Shown here piece after piece: positions 16,304-23,950 of a stretch of DNA of 64,000 nt (the first letter of the stretch is position 1; each line of letters opens with the position of its first letter). The notes under the pieces are model-generated. The model made no database searches and was not told the DNA's origin. It saw only the letters and a program-made list of their open reading frames with translations. Location: assembly GCA_024233595.1 (NCBI GenBank), contig JACKPK010000002.1, positions 1 through 64,000 on the forward strand. Reading direction: 5' to 3'. The DNA comes from Deltaproteobacteria bacterium (GTDB lineage Bacteria; UBA10199; JADGCS01). Position numbers and translations under genes: made by a program.

Positions 16304-17110
16304 TTAAATGCGTCCGGTGACAGAGTTGGGATTGAACTCGATGAGAAAGCCTTCGGTCAGAGCTTCTTGTTTGATGCTATTAGGAGGAACAGGAAAGGGT
16401 GCGGAATTGCGAATGGCGCGCATGGCGGAGGCATCAAAGGAGCCGTCGCCGGAAGTTTTTTTAAAGGAGGATCGCAAGATATTACCGCGTGCGTCGATCA
16501 TCACGGTGATTTTTGTTAGTAACGAACCCGAAAACTCGCCTTTTGCCAAAACCCATTCGCGTTGGATTTTACGTTTGAGCGAGTTGTAATACATGATCAT
16601 GGCCGGGTCCACGGCAGTGCCTTCGCTGCCGCCCCATTTGGATTGGCCTTCTTCGCTGTTTTTAGTTTGGGCGGCTCCCATATCGACATCACGCTGCTCT
16701 AATTGTTGGTCAATGCGAGCCAAAGCGTTGCTGATTGCCGATGGTTTTTTGCTGCTGCGTTTATCTATATTGATGCCGCCTTTGTCTGCTGTGCGCTTTT
16801 GGGAAAATTTTTGCACAACAGATTTTTTTGTTTGCGACTGATTATTTGCCAGGTCACTGCCTTGCTTTGATTTGTTAAGTTCACGCAAAGCCGCGCGTTG
16901 CTCTTGAATGGTCGATTGTGGTAAACCTTTGGACTTTTTGTAGCTGCCCTTTAGGCTTTTGCCGCCATCTCCTTTAGAGAGTTTGATCATGGTGACTTTG
17001 TAACGTTTGGGTTCTTCTAAACGAAACGAGGGGTCGAACAGAAAAAGACCAAAGATCACTAAGTGCAGAACAAGGGAAGCGGATAAGGTTATTTTTAAGC
17101 GTTTGGGCAT
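16304..17110 (-). CDS. tolA: TolA/TonB-like energy-transducing protein
   Basis: 268 aa. There is one N-terminal membrane helix (about residues 8-26), a charged Lys/Gln/Ser-rich middle (about 45-165) that likely spans the periplasm, and a TonB/TolA C-terminal domain (about 170-260) with YYNSLKRKIQREWVLAKG and the SGDGSFDASAMRAIRNSAPF motif. Position between tolR and tolB identifies it as TolA. It should couple TolQR proton motive energy to TolB/Pal. It is shorter than E. coli TolA (421 aa), with a short helical domain. The start is 9 bp after tolR. Confidence 0.9.
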   Translation of the reverse strand: MPKRLKITLSASLVLHLVIFGLFLFDPSFRLEEPKRYKVTMIKLSKGDGGKSLKGSYKKSKGLPQSTIQEQRAALRELNKSKQGSDLANNQSQTKKSVVQKFSQKRTADKGGINIDKRSSKKPSAISNALARIDQQLEQRDVDMGAAQTKNSEEGQSKWGGSEGTAVDPAMIMYYNSLKRKIQREWVLAKGEFSGSLLTKITVMIDARGNILRSSFKKTSGDGSFDASAMRAIRNSAPFPVPPNSIKQEALTEGFLIEFNPNSVTGRI

Positions 17111-17119
17111 TCTTTTGAA

Positions 17120-17575
17120 TTAACGACGAACTCGTCGGTTTTGGCTGATCTCTTTTTCTTCTGGAGTTTGCGTGATCATGCCAATTTGTTCGACTCCTGC
17201 ACGGCGACAAGCCGCCATGACTTCCATGATGTAGCCATAACGGATCGTGTTGTCTGCTTTTAGGTAGAGAATCTTCTTTGGTTTATCCTTAAAGGCTTCC
17301 ATTAAGCGTGGTTCAATGGAGTTGACCGCAAATTTTTGGTCTTTGTCTTCGTTAAGGTAGATCTCGCCATCGCGTGCCACACTTAAAATAAAGTCTTCCT
17401 CGGCAACATCAACCGCTTCGGCCGAAACCTCAGGCAGGTTGATGTCGATGCCTTCTTGCATCATGGGTGCCGTGACCATGAAGATGATGAGCAGCACCAG
17501 CATGATGTCGACAAGCGGGATGATGTTGATTTCGGAAAGTGAGCTTTGCTCGTCTCCGCCTTTGTTCATTTTCAT
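17120..17575 (-). CDS. tolR: TolR/ExbD biopolymer transport protein
   Basis: 151 aa. A cytosolic N-terminus is followed by a membrane helix with the motor motif INIIPLVDIMLVLLIIFMV, in which the Asp is the proton-linked residue, then a periplasmic domain ending in ADNTIRYGYIMEVMAACRRA. This matches the ExbD/TolR family. The ATG overlaps the tolQ stop as ATGA, so it is translationally coupled. With TolQ it forms the proton-driven motor acting on TolA. Confidence 0.95.
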   Translation of the reverse strand: MKMNKGGDEQSSLSEINIIPLVDIMLVLLIIFMVTAPMMQEGIDINLPEVSAEAVDVAEEDFILSVARDGEIYLNEDKDQKFAVNSIEPRLMEAFKDKPKKILYLKADNTIRYGYIMEVMAACRRAGVEQIGMITQTPEEKEISQNRRVRR

Positions 17576-18330
17576 GCAGACTCCTGTTCGCTTTTGATGA
17601 CAAAGTCGTCAATGAAGAGATCAATGAGCTTGCGGATGATTTTAATTTTGTTCACAAAAAAGTTATACGCGATCACTGCGGGAATAGCGGCAAACAAACC
17701 AACGGCAGTGGCTACAAGCGCTTCGGCAATGTAGGGGCCAACGGTGGCAAGTGAGGTAGAACCTGCTTTGCCGATTGCCATGAAGGCTGTGAGGATTCCC
17801 CAAACTGTTCCGAAGAGACCAATAAAGGGAGCAACCGAAGCTGTGGTCGCTAAGAAGTTCACGTATTGTTCCAATTTATAGACTTCTTCTTCTTTGGTTT
17901 GCGACAAGCGTTGCACCAAAACATTGCGATGGTAATCGGTGAGTTTGGGAGACGCTTTTTTGATTTGTCCTAAAACCTCTTGGCCGGTGCGGTAGATTTC
18001 GAGCATGGGGCCGTTGTCGGCGGCACTCTTTTTGATTTGGCTGATGTTGTTGGTGGCGGAAAACTTGTGCCAGAAACTTTGCGAAGCCTGCTGCGCTTTG
18101 CGCAATTGAGCGACTTTGTAAAAAATCACCGCCCAACAAGCAATGGAGAAGCCAATGAGTAACAAGAGAGTGAATTTAACCAAGGGGTCTGATCCCAAAA
18201 CAGCGTGCATGATGCTCATGTCACTTTTGCTAGCCACTTCTTGTATGGCTGGGTTTTCGGCTACTTTTTCGGCCACGTCTTTTGTTTTGTCAGCAACATT
18301 GGCAGCTTGGGCGAGTAAAACAGTTAACAT
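17572..18330 (-). CDS. tolQ: TolQ/ExbB proton channel protein
   Basis: 252 aa. Three hydrophobic segments (about residues 50-72, 160-185 and 205-228) and the MotA/TolQ/ExbB motif around TTASVAPFIGLFGTVWGI identify the family. Start ATG at 18330 is supported by GGAG seven bases upstream, giving a longer N-terminal tail (about 45 residues) than E. coli TolQ. It opens the tolQRAB run and overlaps tolR by 4 bp. A predicted promoter lies at 18404-18432. Confidence 0.94.
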   Translation of the reverse strand: MLTVLLAQAANVADKTKDVAEKVAENPAIQEVASKSDMSIMHAVLGSDPLVKFTLLLLIGFSIACWAVIFYKVAQLRKAQQASQSFWHKFSATNNISQIKKSAADNGPMLEIYRTGQEVLGQIKKASPKLTDYHRNVLVQRLSQTKEEEVYKLEQYVNFLATTASVAPFIGLFGTVWGILTAFMAIGKAGSTSLATVGPYIAEALVATAVGLFAAIPAVIAYNFFVNKIKIIRKLIDLFIDDFVIKSEQESA

Positions 18331-18403
18331 ATAAAATCTCCGAGTTCGGTTAAGTGTAACTTTTGGATGGAGGCTGGTTCAGAACCGGACCTCACGATCT
18401 GTG

Positions 18404-18432
18404 AATATCCTATAAGATGTATTAATCGTCAA
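18404..18432 (-). promoter_or_regulatory. Predicted sigma-70 promoter of tolQRAB
   Basis: On the minus strand: TTGACG (18432-18427), 17-bp spacer, GATATT (18409-18404). The match is good at -35 and moderate at -10. The leader to tolQ contains a small GGTTC/GAACC inverted repeat near 18376-18386. Confidence 0.45.
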
Positions 18433-18460
18433 TTTGGATTCTGATCAAGAGGGAATCTTG

Positions 18461-19276
18461 CTAACAAATGGTAAATTCTGGAATTTTTAGTTTTTTTGCC
18501 AAGGTTTGCGTGGCTTTTTGGTGTGGCAGGGTGCCAGGGGTTTTGATCCAGGTTTTTTCGACCCGGCGCACGTCTTCCAGGCGGTCACAAACATCCCAAT
18601 AGCCTTGGAGTTCCAATGCGCCCAGGGCCATTTTTTGAGCCAGAGCGGGTTGGTAAATTTGCCGCACAATGCAGAAGAATTCATTGGCAGGGAAGTCGCG
18701 CATGAGTTTTTGAATGGAGGCTTTGTTCACCAAATGAATCCCCGAAAACATGGCCGATGAGTCGCTGGGTCTTTGCTCTGGTTCGCCCAAAATAGCAGTG
18801 AGTTGTTTGTTTTTGTGGCGCAAAAGACCAAAATCTTTTTTACGCGGGTGATTGTACAAACCCAAGGTGGCCAAAAAATCACCTTCGTGGTGCAGTGCAA
18901 TCAGATCTTTTAAAGGCAGATCAAAAACAATGTCGCCATTCACAATGAGCAAATCATCTTTTACATAACGTAAAACTTTTTTGATGCCGCCACCGGTTCC
19001 TAAAATTTTGGATTCGTTCGAATAAACAATGTTCAACCCAAGGGCTGCGCCGTTGCCTAAAAACTTTTTGAGCTTATTGCCTTGGTGATGAAGATTGATG
19101 ATGATGTCTTTGATGCCGATCTGTTTGAGTGCTGTGAGTGTGTAGAGAATCAGTGGGATGTCAAGAATTGGCACCATGGGCTTTGGGTAATGATTTGTAA
19201 AAGGGCGCAAGCGCGTGCCAAAGCCAGCGGCTAAAATAAGGGCTTGTGGTGGGTTTTTGATCTGAGTTGATTTCAT
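18461..19276 (-). CDS. murU: Nucleotidyltransferase, MurU-like (MurNAc-1-P uridylyltransferase)
   Basis: 271 aa. The N-terminal sugar-nucleotide pyrophosphorylase motif is AAGFGTRLRPFTNHYPKPMV, followed by GTGGGIKKVL and VNGDIVFD, where the Asp binds the metal. The length is near that of MurU. The stop of the upstream kinase gene abuts this start, a pairing characteristic of AmgK-MurU, which recycles MurNAc to UDP-MurNAc and bypasses de novo synthesis. A generic NDP-hexose transferase is the alternative, but the kinase neighbour favours MurU. It lies just upstream of the tolQ promoter on the same strand. Confidence 0.8.
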   Translation of the reverse strand: MKSTQIKNPPQALILAAGFGTRLRPFTNHYPKPMVPILDIPLILYTLTALKQIGIKDIIINLHHQGNKLKKFLGNGAALGLNIVYSNESKILGTGGGIKKVLRYVKDDLLIVNGDIVFDLPLKDLIALHHEGDFLATLGLYNHPRKKDFGLLRHKNKQLTAILGEPEQRPSDSSAMFSGIHLVNKASIQKLMRDFPANEFFCIVRQIYQPALAQKMALGALELQGYWDVCDRLEDVRRVEKTWIKTPGTLPHQKATQTLAKKLKIPEFTIC

Positions 19277-20380
19277 TTAATTGATTTCATCAAGGTGATC
19301 TCTGACAATTTTATGAAGCTCGTTAACGGCTTCAGCAAGGGAATTGTCTAAACAGGATTTATTATTTTCCAACCAAGAGAACGCGTGTTGAATGTGTGAT
19401 AAACTTGTGGGGACGTGTTCCAAAAACATGGAATTGCCTTTAACAGTATGAATAAACTGAAAACGACCTGTGTCTTTGAGTTTGCGTTGCAGGGTGATCA
19501 AAAAGAAATCACGGTAAAGCTGTTCTTTTTTGTTTTTGTAAAAATTATTTTCACTTAAACCAGCGTGGTAATGCTCCAACAGAGCGTCTAATTCTGCTTC
19601 GCTAAGCGCAATGTAAGAATCGCGCAGCAGGGCAACCAAGTCATAAAGTTGCGGGCCGGTGAGGGCGTCTTGAAAATCAATTAAGTAGAACTCGTAACCA
19701 TGCATCATGAGGTTGCGCGATTGAAAATCGCGGTGAACAAAGCTTTTGGGCATGTTTTGGATGATAAGAGAAATGCTGTGAGCGGCGTTGCGAAACGCAT
19801 CGCGCTCGTCATCGCTGACTTTCATCATTTTACGGTCTTCTATACCGTACTCTAGAAAATGATAGAACTCCCAATCTAGGAGATCGGTGTTGAATTCTCT
19901 GAAATTGACCAAGCATTTGGGATCAGGGTTTTGTTGTGCTTGTGTTTGCAAATGCAAAAGTGTGTCGATGACTTTTTTGTAGTAAAACAAGCGGAACTCA
20001 CCTGAGGTTTTGCTGACTACATCTTCTAAGCTTTGGCCGCCAAGGTCTTGCAAAAGCAAAAGACCGTTTTCGGCATCTTGACCATAAACCTCTGGCACAG
20101 GCACATCGATTTTTTTAAGGTAAGCTTGCACGTTTAAAAAAGGAAATTCCTGAGGAGCACCGTCTTTTAATTTGGTGATTTCTTCAGCGGGGCTCGCAAA
20201 GCCTTGTGGCATTTTCATGATCACATAGGTCAATGGTTCGTTGTCGGCATTGAGCGTGGCGCGAAAATACTGGCGAGCGCTGGCTTGTCCGAAAAGTTTT
20301 TCGATATTGATGGGGGCTTCGCGTAAAGCGGGAGCAATGTTTTGACGAACAAAATCTGTGAGCAAAGTTTGGTGATCCAT
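19277..20380 (-). CDS. amgK: Aminoglycoside phosphotransferase-family sugar kinase, AmgK-like
   Basis: 367 aa. APH-fold kinase: the Brenner motif is FVHRDFQSRNLM (catalytic Asp) and the metal-binding motif is LIDFQDALTGPQLYDL. The N-terminal part has the variable small lobe with YVIMKMP. AmgK phosphorylates MurNAc and GlcNAc at the anomeric carbon, giving the substrate for MurU, whose gene follows with no gap. The ATG at 20380 has AAAGGAC upstream. The family is broad (choline and homoserine kinases also belong), so the substrate is inferred from the murU neighbour. Confidence 0.8.
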   Translation of the reverse strand: MDHQTLLTDFVRQNIAPALREAPINIEKLFGQASARQYFRATLNADNEPLTYVIMKMPQGFASPAEEITKLKDGAPQEFPFLNVQAYLKKIDVPVPEVYGQDAENGLLLLQDLGGQSLEDVVSKTSGEFRLFYYKKVIDTLLHLQTQAQQNPDPKCLVNFREFNTDLLDWEFYHFLEYGIEDRKMMKVSDDERDAFRNAAHSISLIIQNMPKSFVHRDFQSRNLMMHGYEFYLIDFQDALTGPQLYDLVALLRDSYIALSEAELDALLEHYHAGLSENNFYKNKKEQLYRDFFLITLQRKLKDTGRFQFIHTVKGNSMFLEHVPTSLSHIQHAFSWLENNKSCLDNSLAEAVNELHKIVRDHLDEIN

Positions 20381-20484
20381 GGTTTGTCCTTTATTAAGGA
20401 CGCAATGTTAGTGGGGGAAAATGGGGATGTCAAAGAGAGCTTCCGTCTTTAATGTGCTTCCGCCTTCGTCCGCCTTCCTCCTAC

Positions 20485-20501
20485 GTTCGTCTGAGACGAA
20501 C
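20485..20501. repeat. Palindromic repeat in 20.4-20.8 kb gap
   Basis: GTTCGTCT-G-AGACGAAC, 8-bp arms, inside TACG-flanked sequence. It opens a non-coding stretch (20381-20833) that otherwise holds only repeats. Confidence 0.7.
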
Positions 20502-20555
20502 TACGGAGAACGAGTAGGCAGACTACGTCGCGACAAGTAAGTGCTTAGGGGCTCG

Positions 20556-20578
20556 TAGTGGTCGCTCGAGAGCGACCA
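20556..20578. repeat. TGGTCGCTC palindrome (single unit)
   Basis: Perfect arms TGGTCGCTC and GAGCGACCA around GA (20559-20578), preceded by GTAG. The same arms recur at 25254-25273, so this is a dispersed family. Confidence 0.75.
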
Positions 20579-20628
20579 TAATTCTAATGCAATTTTCTTG
20601 GCCGTTCGCGCTGTGCCCGCTGTAGATT

Positions 20629-20722
20629 GTAGGGGTAGGCCCCCGTGCCTGCCCACTTCAGGAGATTGGTTTTGGATTTATACACGATATTTGATCGGGC
20701 AACCACAGGGGGTTGCCCCTAC
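20629..20722. repeat. MITE-like element with TGTAGGGG ends
   Basis: About 94 bp. The left end TGTAGGGG and right end CCCCTACA are inverted, and the similarity continues inward for about 27 bp with roughly seven mismatches. It has no coding capacity. The ends resemble the GTAGGGG-type MITE-like repeats seen in many environmental genomes. Confidence 0.65.
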
Positions 20723-20768
20723 AGAAAATCACATGAAGGTAAAAACTGATTTTCGCAGTGACGAGAAT

Positions 20769-20803
20769 GTCATTGCGAGGAGTGAAGCGACGACGCAATC
20801 CAG
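20769..20803. repeat. ATTGCG...CGCAAT dispersed repeat
   Basis: The sequence begins TCATTGCGAGGAGTGAAGCG and ends CGCAATCC, with outer arms ATTGCG / CGCAAT. It matches from memory a short palindromic repeat found in many bacterial genomes. It lies just downstream of the 20834-21484 gene's stop. Confidence 0.6.
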
Positions 20804-20833
20804 TTTTTTGGGAACTCGTCATGTGCTAGCACC

Positions 20834-21484
20834 TTAATTCAAAATGCTATCGATTTTTTCTTGCTGAGAGAGCGGGTAGAATTCACGAATCTTTTGCAGC
20901 AATTCCGGCATGCGTTTTTCTTGAATGTCGCGGGAGATTTTATGACAAAAGCGTGCGGCAAGTTGGCTGGCTTGTTGGTAGCGCTCAATTTGTTCATCGC
21001 CCAGGTGTTTGTGCAACTGGTAGTTTTCAAAAAGCAATGCCAGCAATTGTCCGGTTGGCAAGTGTTCACAGCGCGTGAGCAAAGACAGGAGCAGGAACTT
21101 GTCGATTTCGGCCTGCAGTTCCATTTCGAGCTGGGTGATGTTGTGTTCAAGAGCTGCTTTGTGCAGGTAATAAACAAAATGAGAAATGCCTTCGATGAGT
21201 GTGCAAAAATCAGAGATGTTTTTACGCGATAGGTTTTCTAGTGGATTGTGGGTGGTCAGGTTTTGTTGCAAATCATGATCTAAAAACAAAGCCACTTCCA
21301 GGGTTTCGTCTTCTGGGGCGTTGTTCACTAAAAATAATTCTTTGGGTAAGGTCACATCGGCTTGATTGCTGGCAATCAAGGTTAAAACGGACTCGCGATC
21401 AATTAGGTAGTCGCATGCGGATTCGCCGACCTTGATCCCGTAAAGGGATTCAATGTGTTCCTGAATGTCTTCGCAAAGTTTCAT
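20834..21484 (-). CDS. Conserved-looking protein of unknown function
   Basis: 216 aa, mostly alpha-helical and acidic, with no signal peptide or membrane segment. It starts MKLCEDIQEHIESLYGIKVG. The ATG at 21484 lies just after the stop of the upstream gene (21486), so the two form a tight pair. I do not recognise the family. Codon use and the absence of stops over 217 codons support it as a real gene. The 3' end borders a repeat-rich gap. Confidence 0.72.
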   Translation of the reverse strand: MKLCEDIQEHIESLYGIKVGESACDYLIDRESVLTLIASNQADVTLPKELFLVNNAPEDETLEVALFLDHDLQQNLTTHNPLENLSRKNISDFCTLIEGISHFVYYLHKAALEHNITQLEMELQAEIDKFLLLSLLTRCEHLPTGQLLALLFENYQLHKHLGDEQIERYQQASQLAARFCHKISRDIQEKRMPELLQKIREFYPLSQQEKIDSILN

Positions 21485-21485
21485 G

Positions 21486-22106
21486 TCACTGCATGGCTTT
21501 CTTATCGGTCTTAAGATGCTCGGGCAGGATGCCGTTTTCTTCTAAAATCTCTTTGGCTTTTTGTGAGCCGGTTTTGATGTAGCGATCCAAAACGCGTAAC
21601 AAGTCGTTGTCGTTCGCGGTCATTTCTTGTTCGCAACTCAAATAAAGCACCTCAACAAGTTGCGCGAACTTGCGACTGAGTTCATCGTACAAATCGCCAA
21701 AGCCATCGCGTTGTGTGGTCGAAAGATTCGCAAGCGATTGGTAAGCCGATCCGCCCATTTGGATGTAGTACTCAATGTCTAAAATGCCGCTATGAATGGC
21801 GTCGTAAAAAACACCGGCGTGGTACAGGGCTGTGTCGCCTAAGCTTTTGAGGTGTAGGAATTTTTCGTTATGGGCTTCTGAAAAAACCGCATCGTATAGT
21901 TTAAGAGCCAAGGGCCGGAGCTCTTTTTTGCCATCCGCGTTTGTCTGGAAAAAATTTTCAGATTTGGAAAAATGCGTGAGGATGTTCACCAAGTAAATCT
22001 GTGCCTCGGTTGAAACCTTGATTTTTTGCGTGTTGAGCGCTTCTTGGATCTTCTCACGGAAGAATTCGTCCAAGGCTGCTGAATGTGTCAGTATTTCAGT
22101 CACCAT
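21486..22106 (-). CDS. Helical protein of unknown function, paired with next gene
   Basis: 206 aa, helical and cytosolic by composition. The central region YHAGVFYDAIHSGILDIEYY is the most motif-like part. It is the first of a two-gene unit; the next gene begins 1 bp after its stop. Upstream (22107-22509) is a repeat-rich gap from which the divergent 22510 gene also starts. No family is recognised, and no catalytic motif is visible. Confidence 0.72.
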   Translation of the reverse strand: MVTEILTHSAALDEFFREKIQEALNTQKIKVSTEAQIYLVNILTHFSKSENFFQTNADGKKELRPLALKLYDAVFSEAHNEKFLHLKSLGDTALYHAGVFYDAIHSGILDIEYYIQMGGSAYQSLANLSTTQRDGFGDLYDELSRKFAQLVEVLYLSCEQEMTANDNDLLRVLDRYIKTGSQKAKEILEENGILPEHLKTDKKAMQ

Positions 22107-22208
22107 TGATTATTTTAACAGAAAGATCAGCCGTGTCCATAGGAAATCAGGACTTAACAACTTGGTCGGTGGGAGAGGGGGAATGGAATTTGTTGCTTAA
22201 TGCTTTGT

Positions 22209-22323
22209 CTGTTATTCCTGCGCATGCCTCTGTCATTTCCCGCGTATACCTCTGTCATTCCCGCGTAGGCGGGAATCTATAATAATTTTATATGCTTGGC
22301 TGGATCCCCGCCTTCGCGGGGAT
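22209..22323. repeat. Palindromic repeats with TGTCATTCCCGCG units
   Basis: Three decaying direct copies of a TCTGTCATTCCCGCG-type unit (about 22208-22270) lead into a perfect hairpin ATTCCCGC / GCGGGAAT (22257-22276). A second hairpin ATCCCCGC / GCGGGGAT is at 22304-22323. The family is a common dispersed repeat type. The gap 22107-22509 otherwise holds only the tandem repeat below and no gene. Confidence 0.7.
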
Positions 22324-22396
22324 GACAATGAACTACGAGGATGACAATGAACTACGAGGATGACAGTGAATTACGAGGATGACAATAAACTACGAG
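22321..22396 (+). repeat. Four 19-bp tandem repeats
   Basis: Unit GATGACAATGAACTACGAG at 22321, 22340, 22359 and 22378. The first two are identical; the third and fourth carry two and one changes. The first unit starts inside the hairpin at 22304-22323, so the array grew from its edge. Confidence 0.9.
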
Positions 22397-22509
22397 GATT
22401 GGATTTTAAGGGGGTAATGAATTTTGCAATCTACCCCCTGCAATTTAATCCCCACAAAATCATCGCTCGCCCTTGAATTTACTGAATCAAAACGCCTAAA
22501 GGGCACAGC

Positions 22510-23754
22510 ATGTCGATTGAATTTGCAAAGCCTGTTCTAAGCTCGAGTGCTGTAACCAGTGCAGTTCCTCCTGCTGTAGAAACGAATGCGCTTGCAGTTC
22601 CTCTTATTGATGCCCCACGAACAAGCCAAAAAAATACCCCAGCGGTTCCTAAAGAGCTCACTCGTGCGCAACCAAATTTGGCTGCTTTGCGAGCGGCTTC
22701 TGTTCATATTGTTTCTCCTTTTTGGAAAGACCCATCCGGCCAGAGTTTTTTATCGCAAATGGATCAAGCGAATCGTGAAGCAAAACAATTGGCACGTATT
22801 TGGCAAGCGCAACAAAGTGGGTTGATTGCAAGTTTGCAGGTGTTTTTGAATACTCCAAAAATACAGGGTGCTTTGAGTGAATCGCTACCGCTTGTTTTGC
22901 TTGCCCCTGTTATTCCTGTCGTGCCTTCTGTGGCTTTGTTTTATATTTTTCCAGTCATGGCTTTGTTATTTGGTGCAGAAAATTTGGCTCCATTCGCTGT
23001 GGCTGGCTTGCTTGTGGCGGCATGTCTTTATTCATTGTGCTTTGTTATCACTATGGGCGCAGCCATTGGGACAGGTTTTGCTAAAGGAACTAGGGTGAGA
23101 GAGCAAGGCGCGCAACAAGTTCATGGGCATGGTGTTGAAGATCATGCGTTGTCATTATCTAATCCTCAATCACTTGGTCATCAGATGCGCTCTGTGGCCG
23201 CAAGGCAGGTTCAGCTTGCCAAATACGTCGATCCTTTGGCTTTGGCTCGTGAAATTAAACGTGATCCAGAAATCATGATTATGCATTTGGATATTTTGAT
23301 CCAGTATGCGCGTATAAAACTTAGTTCTTATCAAGAGGAAGCAGAATCTATTTATGTTTCTATCGAACAAAGAGATGGGTTTATAGCGCGTCAAAGAAAA
23401 TGGCGTAGAGCTCAGGGTTACTTAGATGGTTCAGAATTTGCTGGTAAAGAATTACAAAGAAGAAATAGCATTGCTCAATTGATTGAGAGCTCTTGGCCAA
23501 AAGAATTGCCGAGCTTAATAGAAGAACTTCTTCAGCTCAGGCACACGCTTCAGCAAGTCGAAAGTGAGTTGTCGCATGGTTTTGAAATGATGAAGGCAAA
23601 CGGGCGCCAGACTGATGAGGAAATTACAGAACGGCTGATTTTGAACTTTTATCGCTCGGCATTTCGAAAATACCAATCCATTATCGATCGCATGGATTCA
23701 TTGTATGTGTTTTATCAGATCGATTGGGTGGGGCCAGCAGAAGAAGCGCGTTGA
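22510..23754 (+). CDS. Membrane protein of unknown function with Ser/Ala/Pro-rich N-terminus
   Basis: 414 aa. Residues 1-70 are low-complexity (Ser, Ala, Pro, Thr). Two or three hydrophobic segments span about 125-190, including VLLAPVIPVVPSVALFYIFP. The C-terminal 200 residues are helical and charged, with likely coiled coil. AAAGGG precedes the ATG. No family is recognised. It is followed by another orphan gene on the same strand, and both lie between repeat-rich gaps, which suggests a lineage-specific or acquired pair. Confidence 0.72.
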   Translation: MSIEFAKPVLSSSAVTSAVPPAVETNALAVPLIDAPRTSQKNTPAVPKELTRAQPNLAALRAASVHIVSPFWKDPSGQSFLSQMDQANREAKQLARIWQAQQSGLIASLQVFLNTPKIQGALSESLPLVLLAPVIPVVPSVALFYIFPVMALLFGAENLAPFAVAGLLVAACLYSLCFVITMGAAIGTGFAKGTRVREQGAQQVHGHGVEDHALSLSNPQSLGHQMRSVAARQVQLAKYVDPLALAREIKRDPEIMIMHLDILIQYARIKLSSYQEEAESIYVSIEQRDGFIARQRKWRRAQGYLDGSEFAGKELQRRNSIAQLIESSWPKELPSLIEELLQLRHTLQQVESELSHGFEMMKANGRQTDEEITERLILNFYRSAFRKYQSIIDRMDSLYVFYQIDWVGPAEEAR

Positions 23755-23950
23755 TTTTTAAGATTTTACACAATTCCCTCCCTATTGCCAATTTGCGCAG
23801 ATCCTTGTATAGAGCCCTCTGCAACCCAACCCTCCTTTGCATTGCCCTTGGGCTGTGTAGGGGATAAAATTGTAAAACTTGAGTGATTGCACTCAGATAC
23901 AAGGATTAAAAAGCCCACAACTTTTGGGGGCCTTTGACGATAAAGCAACC

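Noticed and set aside
22209..22396. CRISPR array
   Set aside because: The repeats are either short degenerate hairpin units or gapless 19-bp tandems; there are no unique spacers and no cas genes.
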